A stretch of DNA of 11,470 nt from Dehalococcoidales bacterium. Its GTDB lineage: Bacteria; Chloroflexota; Dehalococcoidia; Dehalococcoidales; UBA5760. Position 1 is the stretch's first letter, and the number at the start of each line of letters is the position of its first letter. The notes under the pieces are model-generated. The model searched no databases. It saw nothing but the letters and a program-made list of their open reading frames with translations, and had not been told where the DNA came from. The stretch spans positions 1-11,470 of the forward strand of contig JAQUOC010000037.1 of NCBI GenBank assembly GCA_028717305.1, read 5' to 3'. A program made the translations under genes and the position numbers. Below are positions 5,183 through 11,470 of this stretch, piece by piece.

Positions 5183-7669
5183 TTAGTCGGCAAATTTAGC
5201 CGGCTTAAACCTTCTTAAGCGCAGTGAGTTGGATACTAAAGTGATAGAGCTAGCTGCCATGGCAGCTGCAGCTAGAATCGGGTTCAGGAACCCGTAGTCA
5301 CCCAGGATAAAACGAAGCCCTGCCGGAACACCAGTATGCCCGAAGGCAAAATACAGCACACCGGCTGCCACCGGTATAAGGGCACTATTATAAGCAAAAG
5401 CCCAGAATAGGTTCTGCTTAATAGTCCTCATGGTACGCTTACTAAGGGCTATGGCAGTTACAATTCCCTTCAAATCACCACTGACCAGTGTAATATCCGC
5501 AGTTTCTATGGCGACATCAGTACCCGTGCCGATGGCGATACCGATATTAGCCTGGGCTAATGCTGGAGCATCGTTTATCCCATCACCAACCATTGCTACC
5601 ACTTTCCCGTCTTCCTGTAGCTTCTTGACCTCCCGGGCCTTATGTTCAGGAAGTACCTCAGCCAGAACGCGGTCAACGCCTACTTCTCGGGCAATAGCCT
5701 CAGCAGTGCGCTGATTGTCTCCAGTGATCATCACCACCTCAATACCCATCCGGTGCAGTGCTTCCAGAACCTCTTTGGCCTGGGGCTTAAGAGTATCAGC
5801 CAGAGCGATAATACCCGCCACTTGATTATCCACACCCAAAAACATCACCGTCCTCCCCTTCTGCCACAGGCGATTGGCCTCCTCCTCCATGCTATTCAGG
5901 GAAAGCCCCCTTTCCTTGACCAACCTGAGGTTACCCAGGATGAGCTTCTTGCCATCCACCGAAGCTTCCACACCACTGCCAGGGACGGCATTGAAATCCA
6001 AGGCTGGAGATATTTCCAGCTTCTTCGCTGAAGCAGACTTGACTATAGCTTCACCAAGCAGATGTTCCGAGCCGTGTTCAACAGAGGCGGCCAAGCGGAG
6101 GACTTCTTCTTGCGACCAAGAAGACACTGCTATGATATCGGTCACCTGGGGCTCACCCCGAGTCAGAGTACCGGTCTTATCCAGCAGCAAAGTTCCTATC
6201 TTGTGAGACCTCTCCAAAGCTTCGCCACTCCTGATAAGAACACCGCTTTCAGCCCCTTTGCCTGTGCCTACCATAATCGCCGTTGGGGTCGCCAGTCCCA
6301 TGGCGCAAGGGCAAGCAATAATGAGCACGGCGACAAAGTTGAGTAGGGCAAAGGTGAGAGTTGGAGCCGGTCCCACGAAATACCAGATGATGAAGGTAGT
6401 GATGGCAATACCAATCACCACCGGCACGAAGTAACTGGCGATAACGTCAGCCAGGTGTTGAATAGGAGCCTTACTTCCCTGAGCCTCCTCAACCAGCCGG
6501 GTAATTTGAGCTAGAGTGGTATCCTTACCCACCTTGGTCGCCTCGAACTCAAAACTACCTGTCTTGTTAATGGTGGCACCGATAACCTCATCATCTACCT
6601 TTTTCTCCACCGGGATACTCTCTCCAGTAATCATAGACTCATCAATGCTGGAGAAACCCCGGCGAATAATGCCATCGACAGGAACCCGCTCACCCGGCCG
6701 CACCAGGATGAGGTCACCAATTTGAACATCTTCGATCGTGATTTCCCTCTCCTCACCATCACGTATAACCAGAGCCGTCTTCGGCTGCAAACCAACAAGC
6801 TTCTTTATCGCCTCCGAGGTCTTTCCTCTAGCCCTGGCCTCTAGAAAACGACCCAGGAGAATCAAGGTAATTATCATCGCCGAGGTATCAAAGTACAGAT
6901 GGGATTCCAGTCCTTCAGCAGTGAAATAACCGGGGAAGAGAACAGCTGCCATACTGTAGAAGTAAGCTGCCGAGGTACCCACCGCAATCAGGGTATTCAT
7001 ATCGGCGGTTCTATGCCGCAGCGCGCTCCAGGCCCCCCGGTAGAATCGCCACCCTACCCAGAACAGCACCGGCGTAGCTAGAACCCATAGCAGATACGGC
7101 TTACCAGTGAAAGAGGGGGCCCACATTAGAGCCATGATGGCGCCGGTGATGATAGCGGCCAAGATAAATCTGTTTCTTAAGGTTCGAATCTCTACCTGGG
7201 CGGCAATGGTGACATCCCCCAAAGTCCCGACTTCCAAACCCAGTTCATAGCCAGCTTCTTTTACTGCTCGTCTCAGATCAGCCAGTTCCGTCCCCTCAAT
7301 GAACTCCACAGTGGCTTTTTGTGAAGCCAGGTTGACACTGGCTGAGACTACCCCGGGTACGCTCAACAGAGCCTGCTTGACACGGGCAACACAGGAAGCA
7401 CAGGTCATCTCACCTACCGGTAAGATATACTTCTTAGTCGCTACCCCATAGCCCAATTGGTCTATAGTATGCTTAATTTTGGTAAGACTTACCTTTGCGG
7501 GATCATACTCTATGAAAGCCTTCTCTGAGGCAAAGTTAACACTGGCTTGCTCCACCCCATGAATCCCGGCCAGGCCCTTCTCAACTGTAGCTGCACAGTT
7601 GGCACAGGTCATCCCGGTAATATAGATATGAGCCTTCTCGGATTTCCTGGATTTTAATATCTCGCTCAT
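5183..7669 (-). CDS. copA: Cu(+)-exporting P1B-1-type ATPase, two HMA domains
   Basis: 828-residue membrane pump that expels Cu(I) (or Ag(I)) from the cytoplasm using ATP. Two N-terminal metal-binding HMA domains carry GMTCANC (C22, C25) and GEMTCASC (C90, C93). Membrane segments begin near residue 168. TGES (348-351) is the actuator loop, CPC (453-455) the transmembrane copper site, DKTG (D497) the phosphorylation site and GDGIND (695-700) the hinge. YN (760-761) and MxxSS (804-808) are the remaining Cu(I)-site residues that define the P1B-1 subtype. The nucleotide-binding HP motif reads SEHLLG (534-539): His536 is kept, but the usual proline is leucine. Length and order are typical. No CopZ or CsoR/CopY gene lies next to it. 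The ATG at 7669 is supported only by a weak AAGGG. It is bracketed by remnants R2 and R1. Confidence 0.96.
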   Translation of the reverse strand: MSEILKSRKSEKAHIYITGMTCANCAATVEKGLAGIHGVEQASVNFASEKAFIEYDPAKVSLTKIKHTIDQLGYGVATKKYILPVGEMTCASCVARVKQALLSVPGVVSASVNLASQKATVEFIEGTELADLRRAVKEAGYELGLEVGTLGDVTIAAQVEIRTLRNRFILAAIITGAIMALMWAPSFTGKPYLLWVLATPVLFWVGWRFYRGAWSALRHRTADMNTLIAVGTSAAYFYSMAAVLFPGYFTAEGLESHLYFDTSAMIITLILLGRFLEARARGKTSEAIKKLVGLQPKTALVIRDGEEREITIEDVQIGDLILVRPGERVPVDGIIRRGFSSIDESMITGESIPVEKKVDDEVIGATINKTGSFEFEATKVGKDTTLAQITRLVEEAQGSKAPIQHLADVIASYFVPVVIGIAITTFIIWYFVGPAPTLTFALLNFVAVLIIACPCAMGLATPTAIMVGTGKGAESGVLIRSGEALERSHKIGTLLLDKTGTLTRGEPQVTDIIAVSSWSQEEVLRLAASVEHGSEHLLGEAIVKSASAKKLEISPALDFNAVPGSGVEASVDGKKLILGNLRLVKERGLSLNSMEEEANRLWQKGRTVMFLGVDNQVAGIIALADTLKPQAKEVLEALHRMGIEVVMITGDNQRTAEAIAREVGVDRVLAEVLPEHKAREVKKLQEDGKVVAMVGDGINDAPALAQANIGIAIGTGTDVAIETADITLVSGDLKGIVTAIALSKRTMRTIKQNLFWAFAYNSALIPVAAGVLYFAFGHTGVPAGLRFILGDYGFLNPILAAAAMAASSITLVSNSLRLRRFKPAKFAD

Positions 7670-8053
7670 TACCCTTCACTACAGAAAGTTAAGCGTTATC
7701 TTAAACAATAATGTGAAGTATACCGTATAATAAAGGCCTCATTCCATTGCTTCCCCTTGCCCTGAACTAACACGGCATTTTCTCTTTTCATGGACAATGG
7801 TTTTTGATAGCCTCTGCCCTACCCTGGTATCACACCATTCATTTCAATTTCCTTTTGTAAATTCCTCAATACATAGAATGGTTTGTTAGATTAGAAGTGA
7901 TTAATTATGATATTCTCGAAAGAAAGTGGAAGGCATCAAAATATGGTTGAAGCCGATAGCTTAACTACAAGGATAAAGGCTGTTTAAAAATGAGATACGG
8001 GCTGAGGAAGAGTCAGTAGTGCGATTAACAAACAATAGTAAAAGGGGAGTGTA
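7670..8053. other. Divergent intergenic region between copA and the coiled-coil gene
   Basis: 384 bases, AT-rich. It contains an 11-base palindrome TATACCGTATA at 7719-7729, 50 bases upstream of copA, which could be part of a promoter or operator but matches no copper-regulator consensus I know. A 26-codon frame at 7907-7987 has no convincing ribosome site. No RNA gene or terminator is evident. AGGGGAG at 8043-8049 is the ribosome site of the next gene. Confidence 0.5.
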
Positions 8054-8332
8054 ATGAATCCAAAACAAACAGACAAACATTTGGCAAAAGAAGCTGAGCG
8101 ACAAGCTAAGGAGCAGATAAGAAGGAAAGCCTCGTATGACAAAGAGCAGGTGATTGAAGAGACTCTTAGGCTAGACAAGGCAAAGAGAGATGAAAAACGC
8201 TTGGCAGAGGAACCCGAACAATTAGCCAAGGAGCAAGCAAGAAAAGAGGCCTGGCTTACTAGGGAAAGGGCTAATGAAGAGGCTCAAAAAGCCAGAAAGG
8301 CCAGGGAGTACAGGAAGCTTGAGGGGAAATAG
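8054..8332 (+). CDS. Small highly charged coiled-coil protein with an internal duplication
   Basis: 92 residues, almost entirely Lys, Arg, Glu, Gln and Ala, predicted to be one long helix or coiled coil with no cysteine and one tryptophan. Residues 7-46 and 47-86 form a 40-residue tandem duplication (16 of 40 positions identical, clearest in LAKEAERQAKEQIRRKA against LAEEPEQLAKEQARKEA). There is no signal peptide or membrane segment. GGGGAG four bases before the ATG supports translation. I do not recognise a family; low-complexity composition makes database matches unreliable. Its stop is 55 bases before remnant R1, so it belongs to the same interval as copA but on the opposite strand. Confidence 0.6.
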   Translation: MNPKQTDKHLAKEAERQAKEQIRRKASYDKEQVIEETLRLDKAKRDEKRLAEEPEQLAKEQARKEAWLTRERANEEAQKARKAREYRKLEGK

Positions 8333-8387
8333 GCTGATCTGTCTCTAGTATAGTTATACGGTGGATAATGATTAAGCCGCATAAGAG

Positions 8388-8408
8388 AAGTGGCAGCGGG
8401 TGGATTCG
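8388..8408 (-). repeat. tRNA 3'-end remnant R1 (perfect 21-base copy)
   Basis: Identical over 21 bases to 9097-9117: three bases of tRNA 3' flank, the discriminator, the acceptor 3' strand, the T-stem 3' strand and part of the T-loop. Identity ends inside the T-loop. A 21-base exact match is not expected by chance in 11 kb. It ends five bases before the ATG of the methyltransferase gene. Confidence 0.93.
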
Positions 8409-8413
8409 TAACC

Positions 8414-9085
8414 ATGACTGAAAAAGAGTACTTTCCGATAAAGGTAGACAAGATCAGGAAGCGTCTGCTGAAATACACACGTAAGGCATTTCGGATGCTT
8501 CCACAACTGGATCATCCATACATTCTAGACATAGGTTGTGGTTCCGGTATTCCAACAATAGAACTGGCGAGGTTAAGTCAGGGGAGAGTCTTAGGACTAG
8601 ACATAGATCAGTCTGCACTGGCTAGATTCAACAAAAGAATAGATGAAATGGGACTGACCGAATCGATTCGGACGTTAACCTGCTCTATGGTTGATATGGA
8701 TTTTCCAGATGACAGTTACGACATCATCTGGGCGGAAGGGTCTATATACGTAATCGGATTCGAAAACGGACTCAGGCAATGGAGGCGATTCCTTAAGCCA
8801 GGCGGTTTTATGGTGGTTCATGACGAACAAGAAACTATCGAAGAAAAACTGCGCCAAATAGCCAACTGCGGCTATAAGCTCATCGGATACTTCGTATTAA
8901 GCAAGGAGGTCTGGCGTGCTGAATACTTTCATCCTCTCGAAAAGTTGATTGGTGAAACCATGAAGGAACACGCCCTTAGTCAGGAGACCACTGAAGAACT
9001 ACGCCATGCGCAGTGGGAATTAGAAATGTATAGAAAGTATCCTGATCGTAACAACTCAGTATATTTTGTTATGAAGAAGAATTAA
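8414..9085 (+). CDS. Class I SAM-dependent methyltransferase
   Basis: 223-residue Rossmann-fold methyltransferase. YILDIGCGSGIPTIELA is motif I (SAM glycine loop), VLGLDID motif II with the acidic ribose-binding residue, CSMVDMDFPDDSYDIIWAEG motifs III-IV, and FLKPGGFMVVHDE motif V-VI. The C-terminal part (VLSKEVWRAEYFHPLEKL onward) would form the substrate side; the substrate is unknown. A longer reading from a GTG at 8390 would be translated from the tRNA remnant itself and is rejected; the ATG at 8414 starts a normal N-terminus. There is no classical ribosome site: only GGGTGG, ten bases upstream and inside remnant R1. The gene fills the interval between R1 and the tRNA, with its stop 14 bases from the tRNA 3' end. 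Confidence 0.88.
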   Translation: MTEKEYFPIKVDKIRKRLLKYTRKAFRMLPQLDHPYILDIGCGSGIPTIELARLSQGRVLGLDIDQSALARFNKRIDEMGLTESIRTLTCSMVDMDFPDDSYDIIWAEGSIYVIGFENGLRQWRRFLKPGGFMVVHDEQETIEEKLRQIANCGYKLIGYFVLSKEVWRAEYFHPLEKLIGETMKEHALSQETTEELRHAQWELEMYRKYPDRNNSVYFVMKKN

Positions 9086-9099
9086 ACCAAACAAATAAG

Positions 9100-9171
9100 T
9101 GGCAGCGGGTGGATTCGAACCGCCGACCAAGGGCTTATGAGTCCCCTGCTCTACCACTGAGCTACGCTGCC
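9100..9171 (-). tRNA. tRNA-Met (anticodon CAT), elongator type preferred
   Basis: A full cloverleaf reads on the minus strand: acceptor GGCAGCG with CGCTGCC (7 bp), D-stem GCTC/GAGC with short loop AGTGGTA, anticodon stem GGGGA/GCCCT with loop CTCATAA, variable TGGTC, T-arm GGCGG-TTCGAAT-CCACC and discriminator A. No CCA is encoded. G1-C72 is paired and the anticodon stem lacks the initiator GGG/CCC set, so it is not the initiator. Ile2 (lysidine-modified CAT) cannot be excluded. Oddities: an A-G mismatch at 31-39 and a C-A mismatch at 51-63 in the T-stem. A strong promoter lies just upstream. Confidence 0.93.
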
Positions 9172-9180
9172 AACAGGCTG

Positions 9181-9209
9181 AATATAGCATACACACGCCT
9201 GACTGTCAA
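9181..9209 (-). promoter_or_regulatory. Strong promoter of the tRNA gene
   Basis: On the minus strand a perfect TTGACA (9209-9204), 17-base spacer and TATATT (9186-9181) with an upstream TGC extension. The predicted transcription start is only a few bases before the tRNA 5' end at 9171, typical of stable RNA genes. Confidence 0.8.
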
Positions 9210-9341
9210 TTTAAGAGGGGTAATCAACGAGGAAACCCACAGTCTGTCTCAAGCCCGAGCCAAGGGCCCGATGCAGCCGATCCGGCTATTCTACATCTCC
9301 GGCGCTGCTTACACCTAACCTAAAATCCGGATGTCAAACCA

Positions 9342-9370
9342 TTGCGCTTGTCCCGCTAATAGACTATTAT
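9342..9370 (+). promoter_or_regulatory. Possible nurA promoter
   Basis: TTGCGC, a 17-base spacer and TATTAT lie about 90 bases before the nurA GTG. The -35 box is poor, so this is only a candidate. The remainder of the tRNA-nurA gap shows no gene. Confidence 0.3.
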
Positions 9371-9461
9371 TCTCTAAAACGGGTTCTAACGCGATATTGC
9401 TCAACAGAACAAATCACTTCCGAAATTCCCATACTATCAAGAAATAAGGAAGGCGATAGAG

Positions 9462-10664
9462 GTGTCCTTAGATTTAGACAAGGTGTTTCCCCAGGCCGGA
9501 GATATGGTACTAAGGCTGAAGAACGACGCCGCCCGCAGGCAGCAGCGCCTCGAGTTCGCCCTGGATACCCTGCATAACCAGGCAGACAAAACCAGCTCCC
9601 TGGCTAAGAAAATCGAATCCAGCAATACCACCTGGCTGGTCGCCGGTCTGGTAGACGGGTTGGACCAGCGTATTAAGGCACCGCCCGCCCCTGACGAATT
9701 CAGTATTCTGGCAGCCGACGGCTCTCACATCGATGTCGACCGCCACCGGTCGCCCCGTTGCTACCTGATCAACATCGGCTCCGTCGTTCTGCGATACGGC
9801 AGCTCACCCCAGGCCACCCTGGAGAGCTTCCCCCGCCTCTACTCCAGCGATGAAGACCTGGTCATTACCCCCACCGGTAATAATACCCGGGAGCAGGTGA
9901 TAGAAGGAACTCTGCTGGGCATCAAGCGCAGCGTGGACGAGTGCGGCGAGCTGGCCGAACTGGCCGCGGAACTGCCCGGGGACAGCCTCAGTCTGGCGCT
10001 GGTTGACGGTACACTCGTCCTCTGGGGCCTGGAAGCCTATCCCGAATTCGTCGCCGAGGCGCTGCTGGACAAAGGCTTCTTAAACCACCTCGGCCGGATA
10101 AAAGGGATTAACAGCAGGAACAGGAAACTAGCTCTGGCCAGCTACATCAGCTTTCCGCGCAGCACCGAGGTGGTCAATGCACTGCGTCTCGCCCTCTGCC
10201 CGCACGATATCCTCGACACCGACATCCACTGCAAAGGATGCCAAGAGCGGCAGTGTGAGGCAGTCGCCGGCATCAGGGACCGCGACCTGCTCTCCGAACT
10301 GTTAGCCCCGGGGGAGCGGTCCTGCCTGTTTACCAGCGGATCAAAAATCATCAAGAAATACCCCGCCGAACACCGGATCTACTTTTTCTATCTCAGGGTA
10401 GATGATGAAACCGCCCGGGTAGAGATACCGAAGTGGGTGGCGACAGATGAGGGTCTGCTCAATCTAACCCACTCGCTTATTCTGGACCAGTGCCGGCGCG
10501 GTCAGGGTTACCCGGTAGCGCTGAGCGAAGCCCATGAGCAGGCGGTGGTAACCGGAGCGGACCGGGAAAACTTCTGGCGGCTGGTAGAGTCACTGCTGCT
10601 GGAGGAAAAACTGCCCAGCCCGAACTCGGCAAAGAGCCGGAGTAAGAGGACAAGGTGGGTCTAG
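9462..10664 (+). CDS. nurA: NurA-type nuclease (DNA end-processing partner of HerA)
   Basis: 400-residue NurA protein, the Mn-dependent 5'-3' nuclease that works with the HerA translocase in DNA end resection. ILAADGSHIDVDRH supplies the metal-binding Asp86, LALVDGTLVLW the second Asp182, and GYPVALSEAHEQAVV (His358) the conserved C-terminal block. Residues 20-60 look helical or coiled. A four-cysteine set, C246, C257, C260 and C265 (spacing 10-2-4), lies in the loop after the third conserved region and may bind zinc or an iron-sulfur cluster (inference). The GTG start is supported by AGGAAGG about nine bases upstream and by the absence of a better ATG. Base composition is visibly richer in G+C than genes left of the tRNA. 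It is followed by a micro-ORF and a HAS-barrel gene on the same strand. Confidence 0.88.
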   Translation: MSLDLDKVFPQAGDMVLRLKNDAARRQQRLEFALDTLHNQADKTSSLAKKIESSNTTWLVAGLVDGLDQRIKAPPAPDEFSILAADGSHIDVDRHRSPRCYLINIGSVVLRYGSSPQATLESFPRLYSSDEDLVITPTGNNTREQVIEGTLLGIKRSVDECGELAELAAELPGDSLSLALVDGTLVLWGLEAYPEFVAEALLDKGFLNHLGRIKGINSRNRKLALASYISFPRSTEVVNALRLALCPHDILDTDIHCKGCQERQCEAVAGIRDRDLLSELLAPGERSCLFTSGSKIIKKYPAEHRIYFFYLRVDDETARVEIPKWVATDEGLLNLTHSLILDQCRRGQGYPVALSEAHEQAVVTGADRENFWRLVESLLLEEKLPSPNSAKSRSKRTRWV

Positions 10665-10793
10665 CCAAGTGATTTTTTACGCGGCAAACGAAACCTCTCT
10701 CCGGCAGCAGAGCCACTACCCTAAAAAGCCGAAATGGTTTATTATGAAGTAGCGTACCAAGGGAACCGAAATCTTAACCATAAGGAGGAAGAG

Positions 10794-10865
10794 ATGGGAT
10801 CCAAGGGAAGAAAGAACGTCAAGAAACCCAAGCAGCAGAAGGAAAAGACAGAAAAGAAGAAATAG
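10794..10865 (+). CDS. 23-residue lysine-rich micro-protein
   Basis: A short frame, MGSKGRKNVKKPKQQ then KEKTEKKK, preceded by a near-perfect ribosome site (AAGGAGG, six bases before ATG). About half of the residues are lysine or arginine, and there is no hydrophobic stretch. It lies between nurA and the HAS-barrel gene, ending 12 bases before the latter's ATG, so it may act as a leader that couples translation, or as a real basic peptide that binds nucleic acid. I recognise no family. Confidence 0.5.
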   Translation: MGSKGRKNVKKPKQQKEKTEKKK

Positions 10866-10877
10866 GAAAACAAAACA

Positions 10878-11470
10878 ATGAGTGAAACACAGAGGGTCGG
10901 TGAGGTCATCGAAGCCAGCTCCGCCGATTTCACCGCCCAGTGTTATGAGCTCTACGGCTCGCCTGCTTTAGGCAGCATGGTCAAGACCGGTGATGCGAAT
11001 GTAGAGTTATACGGTGTAGTGTACCAAGCGGCGACCACCAGCCTTGAGCCGGGGCGACGTCCGATTGCCCGGGGCAGGGATGAGGCCACTGAAGAGGCCG
11101 TCTACCGGTCGAACCCGCAGCTACTAAAGCTGCTCAAGAGCGAATTCAGCGCCCTGGTGGTCGGCCACCGGCAGGGGGACAAGCTGAACCAATACCTGCC
11201 GCCCCAACCGGCCCGCATCCACGGCTTTATCTATCTGTGCTCGCCCGAGGAGGTAAGGGAGTTCAGCCAGTCCTTCGCCTTCCTTAACATACTGGTCAAT
11301 GCTCACCTGCCTGTTTCCACAGACGAGCTTATCAGCGCCGCGCTGCGCCAGATGAGCCAGGCACACCGGGACCGCCGCAGTTTTCTGATCGCCGCCGGCA
11401 AGGAGCTGGCTCTCCTGATCGGCGACAACCTGAACCAGCTCAAGGCTATTCTGAAGAGGATTGAAATATG
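10878..11470 (+). CDS. HAS-barrel domain protein, HerA-associated (3' end at or beyond the window edge)
   Basis: Open for 197 codons to the edge. VGEVIEASSADFTAQCYELY, then GSMVKTG and VELYGVVYQAATTSLEPGRRP, form the small beta barrel (HAS domain) found at the N-terminus of HerA-type ATPases and, in Chloroflexota and Cyanobacteria, also as a separate protein. It probably helps load or regulate the HerA hexamer. The later part (QLLKLLKSEFSALVVGHRQG, and IHGFIYLCSPEEVREF through the C-terminal helices) has no motif I recognise, and no Walker A is present. The last bases read ATA-TG: if the next base is A, a TGA stop would overlap an ATG start, a common arrangement for coupled genes and where HerA would be expected. 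No good ribosome site precedes the start, suggesting coupling to the micro-ORF. Confidence 0.75.
   Translation, partial: MSETQRVGEVIEASSADFTAQCYELYGSPALGSMVKTGDANVELYGVVYQAATTSLEPGRRPIARGRDEATEEAVYRSNPQLLKLLKSEFSALVVGHRQGDKLNQYLPPQPARIHGFIYLCSPEEVREFSQSFAFLNILVNAHLPVSTDELISAALRQMSQAHRDRRSFLIAAGKELALLIGDNLNQLKAILKRIEI

Noticed and set aside
5430..7081. Several plus-strand frames of 60-129 codons opposite copA
   Set aside because: All are antisense shadows of a clearly coding gene and lack ribosome sites and family motifs.
7719..7729. TATACCGTATA palindrome as a copper-responsive operator
   Set aside because: It is short, AT-rich and unlike the CopY or CsoR sites I know; listed only as part of the intergenic region.
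7907..7987. 26-codon frame upstream of the coiled-coil gene
   Set aside because: No convincing ribosome site, no recognisable content and short enough to arise by chance.
8390..8413. N-terminal extension of the methyltransferase from the GTG at 8390
   Set aside because: The extra codons are the tRNA remnant itself; the ATG at 8414 gives a normal N-terminus.
9100..9171. Initiator tRNA-Met
   Set aside because: The 1-72 pair is intact and the anticodon stem lacks the three consecutive G-C pairs typical of initiators.
9109..9318. Plus-strand 69-codon frame starting MDSNRRPRAYESP
   Set aside because: It is the antisense translation of the tRNA and its leader, a well-known kind of false protein prediction.
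1..11470. CRISPR array, insertion sequence, integrase or rRNA
   Set aside because: No regularly spaced repeats, terminal inverted repeats with a transposase, recombinase motifs or rRNA-like sequence were seen.

Overview
The window looks like a bacterial chromosome segment. It is compatible with an uncultured, probably anaerobic or microaerophilic Chloroflexota (Dehalococcoidia-like): a nurA / HAS-barrel pair sits next to many small redox and thiol-metal genes, and there is good evidence for selenocysteine decoding. The taxonomic call is an inference from gene content only.

Layout. Positions 1-1012 hold minus-strand genes: the start of a cysteine-rich DUF3795-type gene running off the left edge, then a uspA-type stress gene downstream of a small DUF2934 gene with its own promoter and a palindromic operator candidate. 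Positions 1142-1933 hold a minus-strand pair: an MSMEG_6728-type (pyrimidine-dimer glycosylase-like) gene and an ArsC/Spx-like gene. The latter has an in-frame TGA exactly at the first position of its CxxC motif, followed by a perfect hairpin, so it is read here as a selenoprotein. Positions 2118-3462 (+) encode a HemG-like flavodoxin and a DUF1847 cysteine-rich metal-binding protein. Positions 3531-5081 hold a GNAT acetyltransferase (-), a small Rieske ferredoxin (+) and a cysteine-containing conserved 'hydrolase'-named protein (+). Positions 5183-7669 (-) encode a two-HMA CopA copper ATPase. Positions 8054-9085 (+) hold a coiled-coil protein and a SAM methyltransferase. A tRNA with anticodon CAT (-, 9100-9171, strong promoter) separates all this from a visibly more GC-rich block (9462-end, +) encoding NurA, a 23-residue lysine-rich peptide and a HAS-barrel protein, with HerA expected just beyond the edge.

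The main unexplained structure is a set of five truncated copies of the 3' part of that tRNA at about 176, 3475, 4543, 5097 and 8388. All lie on the 3' side of the intact tRNA, all in the same orientation, and mostly within 20 bases of a stop codon. Two units bounded by neighbouring copies (4543-5097 and 8388-9097) contain exactly one tightly fitted gene each. This is the pattern expected if gene units were added one after another at the tRNA 3' end by site-specific recombination, giving a cassette-like array with no integrase in view.

Functionally, the left 9 kb is a loose collection of stress, metal and thiol-redox functions (UspA, ArsC-like selenoprotein, flavodoxin, DUF1847, Rieske, CopA), as expected of accessory cargo. 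The right block is a core-type DNA end-processing operon.
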